A stretch of DNA of 64,000 nucleotides. It comes from Galeopsis tetrahit. Lineage: Eukaryota; Streptophyta; Magnoliopsida; Lamiales; Lamiaceae. Under the pieces are notes generated by a model that was not told where the DNA came from, ran no database searches, and saw nothing but the letters and a program-made list of their open reading frames with translations. The stretch lies in assembly GCA_963675135.1 (NCBI GenBank), contig OY776119.1, forward strand, positions 75,695,727 to 75,759,726, given 5' to 3'. Both the position numbers and the translations under genes were made by a program. Shown here piece by piece: positions 44,640 through 56,273 of this stretch (the stretch's first letter is position 1; every line of letters starts with the position of its first letter).

Positions 44640-45859
44640 ATGTCGCCGATCATCAAGTACATCAAGACCGGCGAGCTCCCGGCAGACAAGGTTAAGGTGA
44701 CCAGACTACAGCTCAGGTCGGCCAGATACACCGTCATAGGCGATCAACTATATAAACGAGGTTTTTCAATGCCTTTATTGAAATGCCTTGGAGCAAAGGA
44801 AGCAGAAGTCGTCATGCATGAAATCCACGATGGAGTATGTGGAAATCACACAGGGGGCAAGCACTCGCTTTAAAGATCATGAGGCAAGGCTACTTTTGGC
44901 CTACTCTGAAGAAGGACGCAATCCACCACGCGCAGACGTGCAAGAGATGCCAAGCTTTTGCTCCCGCTATACACTCACCACCAGACGAGCTCATCTCGGT
45001 GTACAGTTCATGGCCTTTTGTGAAGTGGGGCATCGACCTTATAGGACCTTTCCCTCCAGTTGTGGGGGGAGTAACTTTTGTCGTCGTAGCAGTCGACTAT
45101 TTCACCAAATGGACGGAGGCAAAGGCACTGAAGACCATCACAACGGCTCAAATGACAAACTTCATTTGGAAAAGTATCATCTGCAGATTCGGCCTACCAC
45201 GAGCAATCATGACGGACAACGGACGCCAATTCACCGGTCAAGACAAGCTGGATTTCTACTCGAAGTGGAACATCAAGAAGCTCTTCTCAACGCCTTATCA
45301 TCCACAATCGAATGGTCAAGTAGAGGCCATAAACAAAATCATCAAACATACTCTGAAGGCAAAGCTGGAAGGATTGAAGGGCACATGGGCAGACGAGATG
45401 CACATGGTGCTGTGGGCATATCGGACGACCACGAGGAATTCTACAGGAGAAACCCCGTTCGCGCTCGCATTCAGAATAGAGGTTGTCATACCAGCAGAAG
45501 CACAAGTTGCCACCTTTTGAGTGGCAAACTATGACGAGCAGCTAAACAACGATGCACAACTCTCCGATTTGGATTTCCTAGAAGAGCGAAGACTAACAGC
45601 GGACGAGAGAAACGTAGTTTACAAGCAAAGGTCAGAGCGGTATTACAACACCAAAGTGCGAGCTCGGAAATTTATCATTGGCCAACTCGTACTTCGACGG
45701 GCAATGGAGCAATCAATAGGCATACTTGGCCCGACTTGGGAGGGCCCGTACCGCATAACGCGCACGTATTCAAACGAATCGTACGAGATAGAAGATCTTG
45801 ACGACAAGCCGAGCCAGTACCCGTGGAACACGGTCAAATTGAAGAAATATTATCAGTAA
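44640..45859 (+). pseudogene. Gypsy integrase
   Basis: The HHCC finger is split by a frameshift near 44,850: CGNHTGGKHS lies in the first frame, and GYFWPTLKKD with CKRCQAF in the second. The core has WGIDLIGPFP, MTDNGRQF and PYHPQSNGQVEAINK (D, D, E) and RTTTRNSTGETPFALAF. A stop at 45,518 divides the core from a C-terminal tail ending in KLKKYYQ at 45,859, the common end of these integrases. After it the element has only a few bases of 3' sequence. Confidence 0.88.
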
Positions 45860-45899
45860 GTTTTATTTTCGTACATTTGTATAGTTTGTATTTAGAATC

Positions 45900-46802
45900 A
45901 TTCCTGTCAAGTTAATTCCGATCGGTTAGACGTCTCCAACTAATTAGAACACTTGAATATAGAAGAAATAACTGCTCAGAAAAGTAATCAACGAGATAAA
46001 CAGCACACAAGAATTTAAGTGGTTCGATCAATGTGATCTACATCCACTGGACTAGATTAGTACTTCTTTGATTGATAAAGAATGTTTACACACTCATTCA
46101 CTCGGAATTGGATATTTCCTCACTTCACTCGTGAACTCACACAACTCAAAGAATACAATAACGTACTAAATCTCTCATCCAACAATCAACCTTTACAATG
46201 TACGCAAACAAGAGTTTATAAAGACCAAAGGTAGTTGCTGCTGTTAGGAACTGTTTTGAGTAGTTATCAACTGTTTGCAACTGCTTGTAACAACCCATGT
46301 GCTCTGTTATTGCCCAACTGAAATGGTAGTTATGCCCTCAAGTTGTTGTAACTGTAAAACTGTTAGTTAAACTAACTAACTTCGAACCAGAAGACTTGTC
46401 CATAAAGATCAGAACACTACTTTGTGATCTGATACTCAACTCTTCTGTTGTGTGATCAAAAGCTAACTCTACTGATAGACTTCATACTGTGCTGAACATT
46501 TACTGATCTGATAGTACTTTGTTGAAGTACTGATCTTGGTACACTCTGTTGAAGTACTGATCTTGGTACACTCTGCTGAAGTACTGATCTTGGTACACTC
46601 TGCTGAAGTACTGATCTGACCCAGTACTGTGCTGATCCAGTACTGTGCTGATCTAGCCAACTGTGCTGAAATCCAAGCATCACCTCCTCAGCTGATTGAA
46701 ACCATTCCACTCATCTGATTTCGGCCTAAGTTATCATATCTGATCCTATCAGCTCACTACTCACTTAGTGTGCTGACTCTGAGATTATGAGATAACACTC
46801 AC
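45900..46802 (-). mobile_element. 3' LTR of the Tork/Tnt1-like Copia
   Basis: On the minus strand the tract AAAGGTGGAGAATTG (46,803-46,817) is followed by TGAGTGTTATC at 46,802, fitting PPT then LTR. LTR-like sequence continues down to about 45,900 and includes a 27-bp minisatellite and, near 46,010, the AACCACTTAAATTCTTG word common in R/U5 of such LTRs. The low-coordinate end is not fixed because no partner LTR is in the window. Confidence 0.6.
46524..46631. repeat. 27-bp tandem repeat, four units
   Basis: Units start GAAGTACTGATCTTGG at 46,524, 46,551, 46,578 and 46,605 with a period of exactly 27 bp; the last turns into two CCAGTACTGTGCTGAT units. The unit is nine codons, which explains long open frames. 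It lies in the U3 side of the LTR. Confidence 0.92.
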
Positions 46803-46934
46803 AATTCTCCACCTTTAGCTCATAATTGAACTAATCTCCACCAAAAAAATAAAATAGCAACACTATTCTCCTCAAAGAATAGCCTCCACTACTGATCTTC
46901 TGCCACAAGAACAGTAGTCTTCTCCTCAGAGGAA

Positions 46935-47601
46935 TTAATGCAGTCCAATAAGTCTAAGACACAAGCCAAACTTCTCTTTTGGCAATGCCTTAGTGAACGC
47001 ATCAGCAGGGTTCTCCTCTGTAGCAATCTTCACTACCTGGACCACCCCCTTCTCTACAATATCTCTTACAAAGTACAGCTTTACATCTATATGTTTAGTT
47101 CTCTCATGATACCCCTGATGTTTTGCAAGATGTATTGCACTTTGGTTATCACAGAAGACAGTCACACTTCTTTGTGATATACCAAAATCCTTCAAGATCC
47201 CCCTAAGCCACACGCTCTCCTTAACTGCTTCAGTCAAGGCTACATATTCTGATTCTGTAGTAGATAATGCAACTACGGACTGATGTATTGACCTCCATGA
47301 TATAGCTGTACCAAATAAGGTGAATACATACCCTGTTAAGGACTTTCTTGTGTCTACATTGGCTGCATAGTCGGCATCAACATATCCCACAAGTGCTTCT
47401 CCCTCATCTGATATCTTCTGAAATTTCAGACCTTTCTCAACTGATCCTAGAACATATCTCATGACCCACTTAACTGTCTCCCAATGATTTAAGCTTGGAT
47501 CACTCATGTATCTGCTGATTACACTCATTGCATGAGTTAAATCTGGTCTACAACACACCATAGCATACATTAAACTCCCTACTGCACTGGCATAAGGAAC
47601 C
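46935..47601 (-). pseudogene. Tork/Tnt1-like Copia pol: RT end and RNase H
   Basis: Minus-strand frame with MYAMVCCRPDLTHAMSVISRY, YVDADYAANVDTRKSLTGYVF, STTESEYVAL, FCDNQSAIHLAKH and KHIDVKLYFVRD, ending ADAFTKALPKEKF. It is the C-terminal part of a pol whose RT continues at 63,447-63,732 beyond the SIRE insertion. The reading frame is intact in this piece. Same family as 1,050-2,580. Confidence 0.92.
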
Positions 47602-47863
47602 TGTTGGGAATAAAATGAGATATGTTTTGATCTAATACCAAAACCCCCTGAGACATGCCTAAGTCAATATAAATATGTTCTAAGAATGTTAGAACATATA
47701 GATTATAGGCTAGATGAGAAGCTGAAATGTTAGGCAGCTCTTAGACAATTAGATGCACAATTTGAGGGGGAACCTATGCTTTGAAGATGATCAAGATCAA
47801 GTCCCCTCAAGGCTCAAATTCTGGAACAATCACTTAAGAGCAAGGACACTCTATGAAATCTAA

Positions 47864-48411
47864 GATGCTCTTATCAGGAGAGTTGTCCAGAGAAGATGCT
47901 CTTATGCAAGAACAAGATTGTAAAGCTCAAAAGGACAAGTCCAATGAAGATGCTCTTATCAGGAGAGTTGTCCAGAGAAAATACTCATAAAACTCTGATC
48001 AGGAGAGTTGTCCAAAGAGGCTAGCCATATGCAAGAACAAACCTACCTAGCTCAAAAGGACAAGACTACTCAAAGGTTTTGGTCAGGAGAGTTGTCCAGA
48101 TAAGCCAACTCTAAAGTATAAAGTGCTCTGATACAAAAAGACCAACCATGCTGATCAGAAGAGTTGTCCAGAGGAGTTGTCTCAGCTAAATTGATCAAGA
48201 TGAAGTGCTCTGAAAGCCTGAGGACAACTATGCTGAAGAGATTGAAACAATCACTCCCTAAAGGTCTTCAAAGAAATAAGCTAAGACCATCCTTAAGAGA
48301 AATAAAGGGAATGAGCCAAGTCATCTGAAGAAGAGCAAGCCAACCATGCTAAAAAGCAAAACTGCTGATAGTGATAAGGAGAGTTGTCCAGATGATAAGG
48401 AATGTTGTCCT
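47864..48411 (+). promoter_or_regulatory. Cluster of AGTTGTCC repeats in U3
   Basis: AGTTGTCC begins at 47,881, 47,966, 48,006, 48,090, 48,162 and 48,382, mostly inside TCAGGAGAGTTGTCCAGAG; TGTTGTCC follows at 48,403. A longer unit (GATGCTCTTATCAGGAGAG...) is repeated at 47,864 and 47,949. Upstream of the TATA box and reiterated, they look like enhancer boxes, as known for other plant Copia LTRs. Confidence 0.6.
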
Positions 48412-48628
48412 ATCATTGGATCAACCTTCAGAAGCCATGTCCAAGTCCTAACAAGAAGTCAAACATTGGGAAAAGTGCTGCAGAATGAAGACAAAACTGT
48501 TACAGCCGTTTATTACCCAAATGAGGACATGTCACTATCAAGAATCTGTCTTCGAGTTTGAAGAACTCAAGGAAGACATTTATAGCAATTTGGGGCTGCC
48601 TCTCCAACGGGCAAATCCTCCATTTTGT

Positions 48629-48637
48629 CTATAAATA
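48629..48637 (+). promoter_or_regulatory. TATA box of the SIRE-type LTR
   Basis: CTATAAATA, about 1,030 bp into the LTR, the best match to a plant TATA box there. RNA would start near 48,665. The same word is in the 3' LTR at 62,500. Confidence 0.7.
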
Positions 48638-49571
48638 CAGAAGTGTGAAGACCATTTGAGAGAACCTCAACCTTGAAAGCATCCAACTATCCAACTGACC
48701 TCAACATAATCCAACCTAGCTCAAAGTTCTTACAAGCTAGAGTGCTTTCAAAGCTTTCAAAGACTATCTTAGTCTTCAAACACTTCTTCTAAGCTGAATC
48801 AAATTGTCTATCCATACACAAGCTTAGAGAGATATCCTATCCTTATACACTGATCTTCATTGTAAAGGATATCTCATTAGTTGGAACCTTACTTCAACCC
48901 TTATATCTTTCAAGAGTGAAAGTGAGAAGGTTGTAGTAGTAGAAGTGGTAGGAGCTGACTGTTGAGAGAAGAACAGTTCAGTTCTGAGTTGAGAAGAGGG
49001 TACTAGGACTCTAGACATCCTAGGGATCAATTCACCAAGGAGTGGTGTTCTTGATCAAGTGCACCTTGGCACTATAAAACAAGTTAATTCCAAGAGTGAA
49101 GGAATTATCCTGTTAAATCAGGGAAAGTGGATGTAGGAGCTTGAGTCTCTGAACCACTATAAACTCTTGTGTTGATTTTGCTTTACAAGTACTTACAATC
49201 ATTCAACACTGCACACAAAACTGATCTTTCAAAGATACATATTCAAAGACTGTGCAAAACTGATTTGGACAAGTTCCCTGAAGCTTAACTGGACTGTGTT
49301 GCATTGACTCAGTGATTTCAGACATTAAAGGAGTCTAAACTTAAAGGGCCAACCACTATTCCGCACATATAACTCCCCTAGATAGTTATTCAACTAAGTA
49401 CTCAATAGTACTTAGTAGATTGATTATCTTAGAAGAGTTAATCATCTTCAGCAGAGTTGTCCAAGACAACCTTGCTGAGCTCTGGTTTGATCTAGTTGAA
49501 AAAGAATTTGCAAACAAGTGTATTCCCCCCCCCCCATACACTTGTTATCTACTCCTTTCAGGACCAACAAG

Positions 49572-49583
49572 TGGTATCAGAGC
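49572..49583 (+). other. Primer-binding site of the SIRE-type element
   Basis: TGGTATCAGAGC, 2 bp after the LTR, complementary to initiator tRNA-Met. Confidence 0.95.
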
Positions 49584-49710
49584 AGGGGTTCACAGACCAC
49601 TGCTTCTGAAAATCCATCTTGATTTTCAAAACTCACATATTTGGTGTGGTCACTGAACTGATCTCTATCTGAAACCCATTACTTACTGATTGATTGATTC
49701 TTATTGAGAT

Positions 49711-52182
49711 ATGGCCAACAACAATGCTGTTCCTCCACCTGCTGTCCAAGGATTGGACAACATGGCCACAAATCCAGTCAACCACATTTCTCATCACAAA
49801 CTGCCCATGTTTTCAATAGACAATTATGAATTCTGGAAAATTAGAATGAGGGCTCATCTTGCATCTCTTCATACTGACATGTTAAGAGTAATCACAAGAG
49901 GACCTTTTGTGTTTACTCAAACTAACCCCAGGGTAACAGATGCACAAAAAGCTGATGTAAGGGAACTGATTCCCAAGGATGAGGATGACTTCACTGCTGA
50001 TGAAAAGAGGAAAGATAATCTGAAGTATCTTGCCATGAATACTCTTTATCAAACAATTCCAGATGCAATCATGGGAAGAGTCTACCACTGCACAACAGCC
50101 AAAGAAATTTGGGATACCCTTGCTGAAATGTGTGAGGGCACTGAAAAAATCAAGGAGAACAAGCTCCAAGTTGCTGTGCAGAAGTTTGAACAATTCTCAA
50201 TGGAGTCTGAAGAGTCCATTGACAAATTTGCTGGTAGATTCACTGATGTGATGAATGAAATCAACTCATTGGGCAAGGTCTACACCAAGAGAGAGGTTGG
50301 ATTAAAGATTTTGAGGAGTCTCACTCAAAAGTGGGATGTCTATGCTGTGATGATGCAGAATACCAAAGATCTCTCCACTATGCCCATGCAACAAATATTC
50401 TCAGAACTTAAAGCATATGAGTTTGACCTCAATAGAAGAAAGCCTGTTGAGGAATCTTCAAACCCTACCAAGGGAGTGGCATTCAAAGCCAAAGTTGCTG
50501 AACCAGAAATGCAACCCACTCCCAGATCATCAAAGTCAGTCTCTAAGACTGAAATGAAGGAAGAACTAGCCTTGATGGCTAGAAGGTTTGACAAGCTCAA
50601 CACAAGGTTTGGTAGATACAAGAAATTCTACCAAGACAACAAATTCAGGAGAAGATACAACTCCCCTGAAGATCAGGCTGAGGACAAAAAGCCTGAAGAG
50701 AAAAGATCAGAGGACAAGTCCTCTGATAGGAGAAGATCCAGTAGAGCTGAACCCTCATCATCTAAGAGAAGAGATGAATCCAAGAAGGATGATGATGAAG
50801 ATCTGTGTTACAACTGCAAAAAGAAAGGGCACTTCCAATATGACTGCCCTGAATTGAGCTCTAAAGAAAGAAGAGAGAGACAAGCTAAAAGAGACAGAAA
50901 GTTCACCAATAGAAAGGCCATGATGGCTGGTGAAGAATCTGATAGTGCTGAAAGCTTCAACTCTTCTGATGGACTATTCTCCAACAGTGATGATGATGAT
51001 GATGTTTGCAACATGGCTCTTGAGGATGATGAGGTATCCTCTACTTCTAGTTCATCATCATTCATCTCACAAAACACTAGTGAGGTTAACCTGAAACTTT
51101 CCTTGGGAAAGTTGATGGAAGATTTCACTAGATTACAAGAATTTCATGATAATTGTGTGAAAGAAAATGAAAGATTGGCTATTGAACTTTCTAAAAACTC
51201 TGAGGTAGCTGTTGATGTCAAGTCTACTGAATTGTATCAACAAGTCTTGAGAAAGCTTGAGGAAGCAAATCTCAGGATAGTTGACCAACAAAAGGAGATT
51301 GATGATCAACTTCTCTCTCAGAAGAGAAAAGAATTTGAACTTAAAATTCTAAATGCCAAATTTGAAAATCTCTCACATGAGTATGATATTCTTAAATCAA
51401 GTGAAGAGAGCCTGAAATTAAAGATGTCTGCTTTGAACAAATCCTCTAGAGCAATAGAGGAAATTCAAAGTTATCAAAGACCTATGGCTCAAAGAAGTGG
51501 ATTGGGTTTTGATCCATTTGAATCTTCACCTTGTCTTAGTGTTGCATCCACAAGTAACACTAAGAGAATCTTTGTTAAGTCAGTGGCACAACAAGCTGAA
51601 AATGAAGTAATTCAGCCACTGAACAAAGGAAAGGGCAAATTGAATGAAATGCCTACTCAAGTGATTCAGGAGAATAGGCCAAAACCTAAGGAAATGGCCA
51701 AAGCTCCTGAACACAAGAGGAATATTGGTCAGCAGAGTAGACCCAATGGCAGGGCAACTCTCCTGAACAATGTTCAGAGGAATTATCCAAGGTATAATCA
51801 GCCTAGGCCAACTCATCTGAGGAAGCCTCAGCTGAATAGACCTAAGGACAACTACCCTCACAGGCAGAATAAAATGAGACAACCAAAACCCTTCATGCCA
51901 AAGGGTAATGGTCATAAAAATGCCTTTCCTCAAAGATTTCATCAAGCTGCACAAAGAACTCATAAGTTCAGGAAAGTGGTCAACTTCCCTGAAACTTACA
52001 GAGTTAACACATTCACACATACTTTCCCAAAGGCATTTAAGGGAAAGACAGTGTATGTTGATGCACTAAGAAATCAAATTAGCCACCTTGAATCAATCAA
52101 GGTTATTAGGCAAGTTTGGGTTCCAAAAGGTACAGCTAATCTCTCAGGACCCAAAACTCAAAGGGTACCTAAACCTATCTAA
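49711..52182 (+). CDS. SIRE-type Gag
   Basis: 823 residues, the structural protein that forms the particle and packages RNA. Starts at the first ATG after the PBS. Residues ~30-240 are the UBN2/DUF4219-like gag core (FWKIRMRAHLASLHTD, AKEIWDTLAEMCEGTEKIKENK, RSLTQKWDVYAVMMQ). Residues 367-380 are the zinc knuckle CYNCKKKGHFQYDC. A D/S-rich acidic stretch and a coiled-coil-like region (~460-590) follow, then a basic Pro/Asn/Gln-rich tail. It is longer than most Copia gags, as in SIRE. The frame ends at UAA 52,180-52,182 and continues open in the same frame as pol. Confidence 0.93.
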   Translation: MANNNAVPPPAVQGLDNMATNPVNHISHHKLPMFSIDNYEFWKIRMRAHLASLHTDMLRVITRGPFVFTQTNPRVTDAQKADVRELIPKDEDDFTADEKRKDNLKYLAMNTLYQTIPDAIMGRVYHCTTAKEIWDTLAEMCEGTEKIKENKLQVAVQKFEQFSMESEESIDKFAGRFTDVMNEINSLGKVYTKREVGLKILRSLTQKWDVYAVMMQNTKDLSTMPMQQIFSELKAYEFDLNRRKPVEESSNPTKGVAFKAKVAEPEMQPTPRSSKSVSKTEMKEELALMARRFDKLNTRFGRYKKFYQDNKFRRRYNSPEDQAEDKKPEEKRSEDKSSDRRRSSRAEPSSSKRRDESKKDDDEDLCYNCKKKGHFQYDCPELSSKERRERQAKRDRKFTNRKAMMAGEESDSAESFNSSDGLFSNSDDDDDVCNMALEDDEVSSTSSSSSFISQNTSEVNLKLSLGKLMEDFTRLQEFHDNCVKENERLAIELSKNSEVAVDVKSTELYQQVLRKLEEANLRIVDQQKEIDDQLLSQKRKEFELKILNAKFENLSHEYDILKSSEESLKLKMSALNKSSRAIEEIQSYQRPMAQRSGLGFDPFESSPCLSVASTSNTKRIFVKSVAQQAENEVIQPLNKGKGKLNEMPTQVIQENRPKPKEMAKAPEHKRNIGQQSRPNGRATLLNNVQRNYPRYNQPRPTHLRKPQLNRPKDNYPHRQNKMRQPKPFMPKGNGHKNAFPQRFHQAAQRTHKFRKVVNFPETYRVNTFTHTFPKAFKGKTVYVDALRNQISHLESIKVIRQVWVPKGTANLSGPKTQRVPKPI

Positions 52183-55100
52183 TTGCAGGTACCATTGGGC
52201 CACAAGAAGAGGAGCATGAACAAAAAGACAGCATGGTACCTTGACAGTGGATGCTCAAGGCACATGACTGGAAACAAGGAACTCCTCTCTGATTTTATTG
52301 AAAAAGAAGGCCCAAATGTCACCTTTGGAGACAGCTCACAAGCAACAACAAAAGGTTATGGTACTTTGATGATTGGTAACATCAAAGTAACCAATGTATC
52401 TTATGTAGCTGGTCTCAAATATAACCTCCTGAGTATCAGTCAATTCTGTGATAAAGATTTTAATGTTGAGTTCTCAAGTGGAAAGTGTCTAATTAAAGAT
52501 AAAACTCAACAAACTCTATTGACTGGAACTAGGAAGGGAAATGTGTATTTTGCAGACTGGGACAAGTCTACTGATGCTGCATGTTTTATTGCTAAAAGTT
52601 CTAGTGAACAAAGTTGGCTATGGCACAAGAGGCTAAATCACCTGAACTTCAAATCTATGAACAAACTTGCTAGAAATGCATTAGTTAAAGGACTACCTAA
52701 TGAGGTTTTCATTAAAGAACATGTGTGTAAGCCATGTCAAGAAGGAAAACAGATTAAAGCCTCATTTAAGGGAAAACCAGTCATCTCCACTGAAAGGGTA
52801 CTTGAACTTCTACATATGGATCTGTTTGGACCAATTACCCCTTCAAGCATAAATGGTAGAAAATACACATTAGTGGTAGTAGATGACTTCTCTAGGTTCA
52901 CATGGGTAGTATTTCTCCTTAATAAGAAGGAAACACAAGTCAAACTACCTGAACTTCTCAAGAGATTGTCAAATGAGAAAAGCCTTAGCATTATCAAGAT
53001 AAGATCTGATAAAGGCACTGAGTTCATTAATTCATACATCAATGAGTACTGCACATCAAATGGAATAGCTCATGAAACCTCAGCAGCTAGAACTCCCCAA
53101 CAAAATGGAGTTGCAGAAAGAAGGAATAGAACTTTAAAAGAAGCTGCTAGAACTCTAATTGCTGACTCAAATTTACCTAAGAGGTTTTGGGCTGAAGCTA
53201 TAAACATTGCATGCCATACTCAAAATAGATGTTTGATCACTAAGGGGCAAGGCAAAACCCCCTATGAACCCTGGAAAGGGAGAATGCCTAAAGTGTCATA
53301 TTTTCATATATTTGGCTGTAAATTTTTCATTCACAATAATGGGAAAGAACAGTTGAAAGCTTTTGATAGCAAAGCTGATGAGGGAGTATTTCTTGGATAC
53401 TCTCAAATCAGTAGAGCTTTCAGAGTCTACAACAAGAAATCCCTTATAGTGGAAGAAACACCTCATGTTGTGTTTGATGAATCTATCTTTGAGATCAGGA
53501 ATGATCATTTGGAACCTGAAGAAATCACACAGAGGACAACCAGATTAAGCCTAAAAGACAAAGACACTGAATTCATAGAAGTTGTCCAATCCAATCTACC
53601 TGAACATACAATACTGGACAACCATCCTGAAGGCAACCTTCCTGAAACAAATCCCACAGATGGAAATGGTGAACTGAATGAACCAATCCCAGTTCACATC
53701 CAGGTAACAACTACCAATGAAGAAGCAGTTCATGCTGAGGTAGTTAATGGGTCAAATAATCAAGGGGGAACTCAAAATGTTGAAAATGCCAATGTCCCTG
53801 ACATTGAGGACAACATCCCTGATTATGATCCTGAATTAGATCCTGCATTAAATTATCCTGAATTCTATGATCAAAATGACTCAACTTCAGTAGAGGACAA
53901 CTCTACTGAAGAGATCAGAAAAAGAAGGACTTGGTTATCTGACCATCCTACTGATCTAATACTTGGTGACCCAAGTATTGGAGTCAAAACAAGAAGATTC
54001 CATGGTGAAAGTGCTCTTTTCTGTTGTTTCTTGTCAGAGCAAGAACCAAGTGATGTTGAGGAAGCACTTCAAGATGCCAATTGGATCACAGCCATGCAGG
54101 AAGAACTAAACCAATTCACCAGAAATAAAGTATGGGAGCTGGTGGATAGACCTTCACATCAAGATGTTATTGGAACAAAGTGGGTGTTCAAGAACAAGAA
54201 GAATGAAAATGATGTGATTGTCAGAAATAAAGCAAGACTAGTGGCAAAAGGGTACTGCCAACATGAAGGCATTGACTATGATGAGACATTTGCACCTGTG
54301 GCAAGACTAGAAGCAATAAGGCTCTTTCTAGCCTATGCAGCCCACAAGAGGTTCAAAGTATACCAAATGGATGTCAAGAGTGCCTTTCTGAATGGAGTCT
54401 TGAAAGAAGAAGTCTATGTGGAGCAACCACCAGGTTTTGAAGTTGGAAACCAAGTTTATAGACTCAAGAAAGCTCTATATGGACTCAAACAAGCCCCTAG
54501 GGCTTGGTATGATACACTGTCACAATTCCTCTTGGATCATGGATTCACCAAGGGAACTGTGGACAGAACTCTCTTCAGAATCTCTGAAGGAGAGGACATC
54601 TTGCTTGTCCAAATTTATGTGGATGACATAATTTTTGGATCCCCTAATGAGAAGCTGTGTGAGAAATTCTCCAAGCTCATGCAAAGCAAGTTTGAGATGT
54701 CAATGATGGGGTTGATGAACTTCTTTTTGGGTCTACAAGTCAAGCAAACTAAAGAAGGAATCTTCATCAACCAAGCTAAGTACACCAGAGAAATGATCAA
54801 AAAGTTTGGGTGTACAACTAGCAAGCCAGTAAGGATCCCAATGAACACAAATTGGAAGATGGATCCTGATGAGAGTGGTATTCCAACCAACTCTACTGAG
54901 TATAGAGGAATAATTGGTTCACTCCTCTATCTCACTGCCAGCAGACCTGATATCACCTTTGCAGTAGGTGTTTGTGCAAGATTTCAAGCAAATCCTAAGA
55001 AAAGCCACCTTGAGGCTGCAAAGAGGATCTTGAGGTACCTCAAAGGCACTGAAAATTTAGGCCTTTGGTACCCTGCTGATGACAATATTGAGCTAACTGG

Positions 55101-55572
55101 CTACTCAGATGCTGATTATGGAGGATGTAGGATTGACAGAAAGTCCACTTCAGGGACTTGTCAATTCTTGGGCAACAAGCTTATTTCATGGTTCTCCAAG
55201 AAGCAGAACACAGTGGCCACTTCCACCACTGAAGCTGAATATGTTGCTGCTGGAAGTTGTTGTGCTCAAATTCTTTGGCTAAGACAACAACTAAGAGACT
55301 ACAAAGTCAACTCTACTGAAGTGCCAATTTTCTGTGATAACAATAGTGCCATTGCTATATCACAAAATCCTGTCTTGCACACAAGATGCAAACATGTGGA
55401 CATCAAGCACCACTTCATTAGAGATCATGTGGAGAAGAAGGATATCAAACTAGTGAAAATCCACACTGATCATCAAAAAGCTGATATATTAACCAAGCCA
55501 CTTGCAGAGGCAAGATTTCTGGAGCTATCAGCAGAGTTGGGATTACTTGATCCAGGGAAGTTGGACAAATAA
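52183..55572 (+). CDS. SIRE-type Pol (protease, integrase, RT, RNase H)
   Basis: 1,129 open codons following the gag UAA without a frame change; the first ATG is at 52,216, so this is probably made by readthrough from gag. Protease [11 protein letters not shown] (~residues 19-29). Integrase: HKRLNHLNF and CKPCQEGK finger, then [54 protein letters not shown] block, [11 protein letters not shown] and YVDDIIFGS (~811). RNase [43 protein letters not shown] and ADILTKPL. All catalytic residues I can check are present. It copies the RNA to cDNA and inserts it. Confidence 0.94.
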   Translation: MQVPLGHKKRSMNKKTAWYLDSGCSRHMTGNKELLSDFIEKEGPNVTFGDSSQATTKGYGTLMIGNIKVTNVSYVAGLKYNLLSISQFCDKDFNVEFSSGKCLIKDKTQQTLLTGTRKGNVYFADWDKSTDAACFIAKSSSEQSWLWHKRLNHLNFKSMNKLARNALVKGLPNEVFIKEHVCKPCQEGKQIKASFKGKPVISTERVLELLHMDLFGPITPSSINGRKYTLVVVDDFSRFTWVVFLLNKKETQVKLPELLKRLSNEKSLSIIKIRSDKGTEFINSYINEYCTSNGIAHETSAARTPQQNGVAERRNRTLKEAARTLIADSNLPKRFWAEAINIACHTQNRCLITKGQGKTPYEPWKGRMPKVSYFHIFGCKFFIHNNGKEQLKAFDSKADEGVFLGYSQISRAFRVYNKKSLIVEETPHVVFDESIFEIRNDHLEPEEITQRTTRLSLKDKDTEFIEVVQSNLPEHTILDNHPEGNLPETNPTDGNGELNEPIPVHIQVTTTNEEAVHAEVVNGSNNQGGTQNVENANVPDIEDNIPDYDPELDPALNYPEFYDQNDSTSVEDNSTEEIRKRRTWLSDHPTDLILGDPSIGVKTRRFHGESALFCCFLSEQEPSDVEEALQDANWITAMQEELNQFTRNKVWELVDRPSHQDVIGTKWVFKNKKNENDVIVRNKARLVAKGYCQHEGIDYDETFAPVARLEAIRLFLAYAAHKRFKVYQMDVKSAFLNGVLKEEVYVEQPPGFEVGNQVYRLKKALYGLKQAPRAWYDTLSQFLLDHGFTKGTVDRTLFRISEGEDILLVQIYVDDIIFGSPNEKLCEKFSKLMQSKFEMSMMGLMNFFLGLQVKQTKEGIFINQAKYTREMIKKFGCTTSKPVRIPMNTNWKMDPDESGIPTNSTEYRGIIGSLLYLTASRPDITFAVGVCARFQANPKKSHLEAAKRILRYLKGTENLGLWYPADDNIELTGYSDADYGGCRIDRKSTSGTCQFLGNKLISWFSKKQNTVATSTTEAEYVAAGSCCAQILWLRQQLRDYKVNSTEVPIFCDNNSAIAISQNPVLHTRCKHVDIKHHFIRDHVEKKDIKLVKIHTDHQKADILTKPLAEARFLELSAELGLLDPGKLDK

Positions 55573-56273
55573 GTCCAAAGAAGCTCATTGATTAAGGGGG
55601 AAACAAAATCAAACTTCAGCAGACTTGGTCAAGTCTACTGAAACTCAGAAACATGACCTTACTTCTTCAGGACACTTGTCCATTAACATTCAGGACCTTT
55701 GTCCACCTTTCTTCAGGACACTTGTCCATGTAGGGTCAGATAAGTTGTCCTGGCTATCAAACAAATTCCTTGGTTTGATAAGCACCTATTTTTGGTGATC
55801 AATACCTATTTCGAAATCTGTCCCTTTGAAATACAGTTTTCACCTTTTTGGGATTTAATTTGTCTCCCACCCAAAAGGTCACTTTCCATGCATTAAATGC
55901 CAAGATTTAACTCTTGTTTGCATTAAACTTTTTGGGACATGATCTATCTCGAAAAATCCCCAGCCTTAAACAAACATTTAAAACCACCCACGTTTTGAAT
56001 AAAACAGTTATTTCACTGTTTCATTGGTTTTTGACCATTGGATCAAAAATGGACAACTCCCCTGAAATCAATCCTAGCCGTCCATTTTGGATTTCCATTT
56101 TTGTTCACCTTTGAATTGTATCAAGACCTTACCAACTCATTGACAAACATTCTTTTTAGAATATTCACAAGTCTTAAGATACCCACAAACACTTCTTCCC
56201 CAAGTATTCGAAACCCTAACTCAAAGTTCTTCAAACTTTCTCATTATTCATCAAACTTTCTCTGCAAACTTCA
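55573..56273 (+). other. Spacer between pol and the env-like ORF
   Basis: 700 bp with no reading frame. Contains ACTTGTCC or its near variants at 55,674, 55,725 and 55,749 (the last AGTTGTCC), echoing the U3 repeats. May carry an acceptor site for a spliced env-like mRNA; I could not choose one. Confidence 0.5.

Larger units (their letters stand above)
38876..45870 (+). mobile_element. Ty3/Gypsy (Tat clade) element, 3' end missing
   Basis: 5' LTR, PBS, gag, protease, RT-RNase H, a second RNase H and integrase follow each other on the plus strand, in the Tat/Ogre/Retand order. All reading frames have stops or frameshifts. No second copy of the LTR is found after integrase; the sequence passes into a Copia LTR near 45,900. 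So the 3' part was deleted or displaced. GC content is higher than in the neighbours. Confidence 0.9.
47602..49569 (+). repeat. 5' LTR of the SIRE-type element
   Basis: 1,968 bp, TGTTGGGAATA...GGACCAACA. U3 carries a cluster of AGTTGTCC words; TATA box at 48,629; a C-run of 11 near the 3' end. Confidence 0.96.

Noticed and set aside
46456..46710. Repetitive ORFs with QQSVPRSVL units
   Set aside because: By-product of the 27-bp (nine-codon) minisatellite in an LTR.
48346..48561. A 71-codon ORF present in both SIRE LTRs (also 62,217-62,432)
   Set aside because: Lies in U3 over the repeated boxes upstream of the TATA box; no known domain and not transcribed from the LTR promoter.
52164..52193. 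A 24-bp mini-intron between the two GGTACC words removing the gag UAA
   Set aside because: It has a usable donor and acceptor by consensus, but 24 nt is far below the minimum plant intron length.
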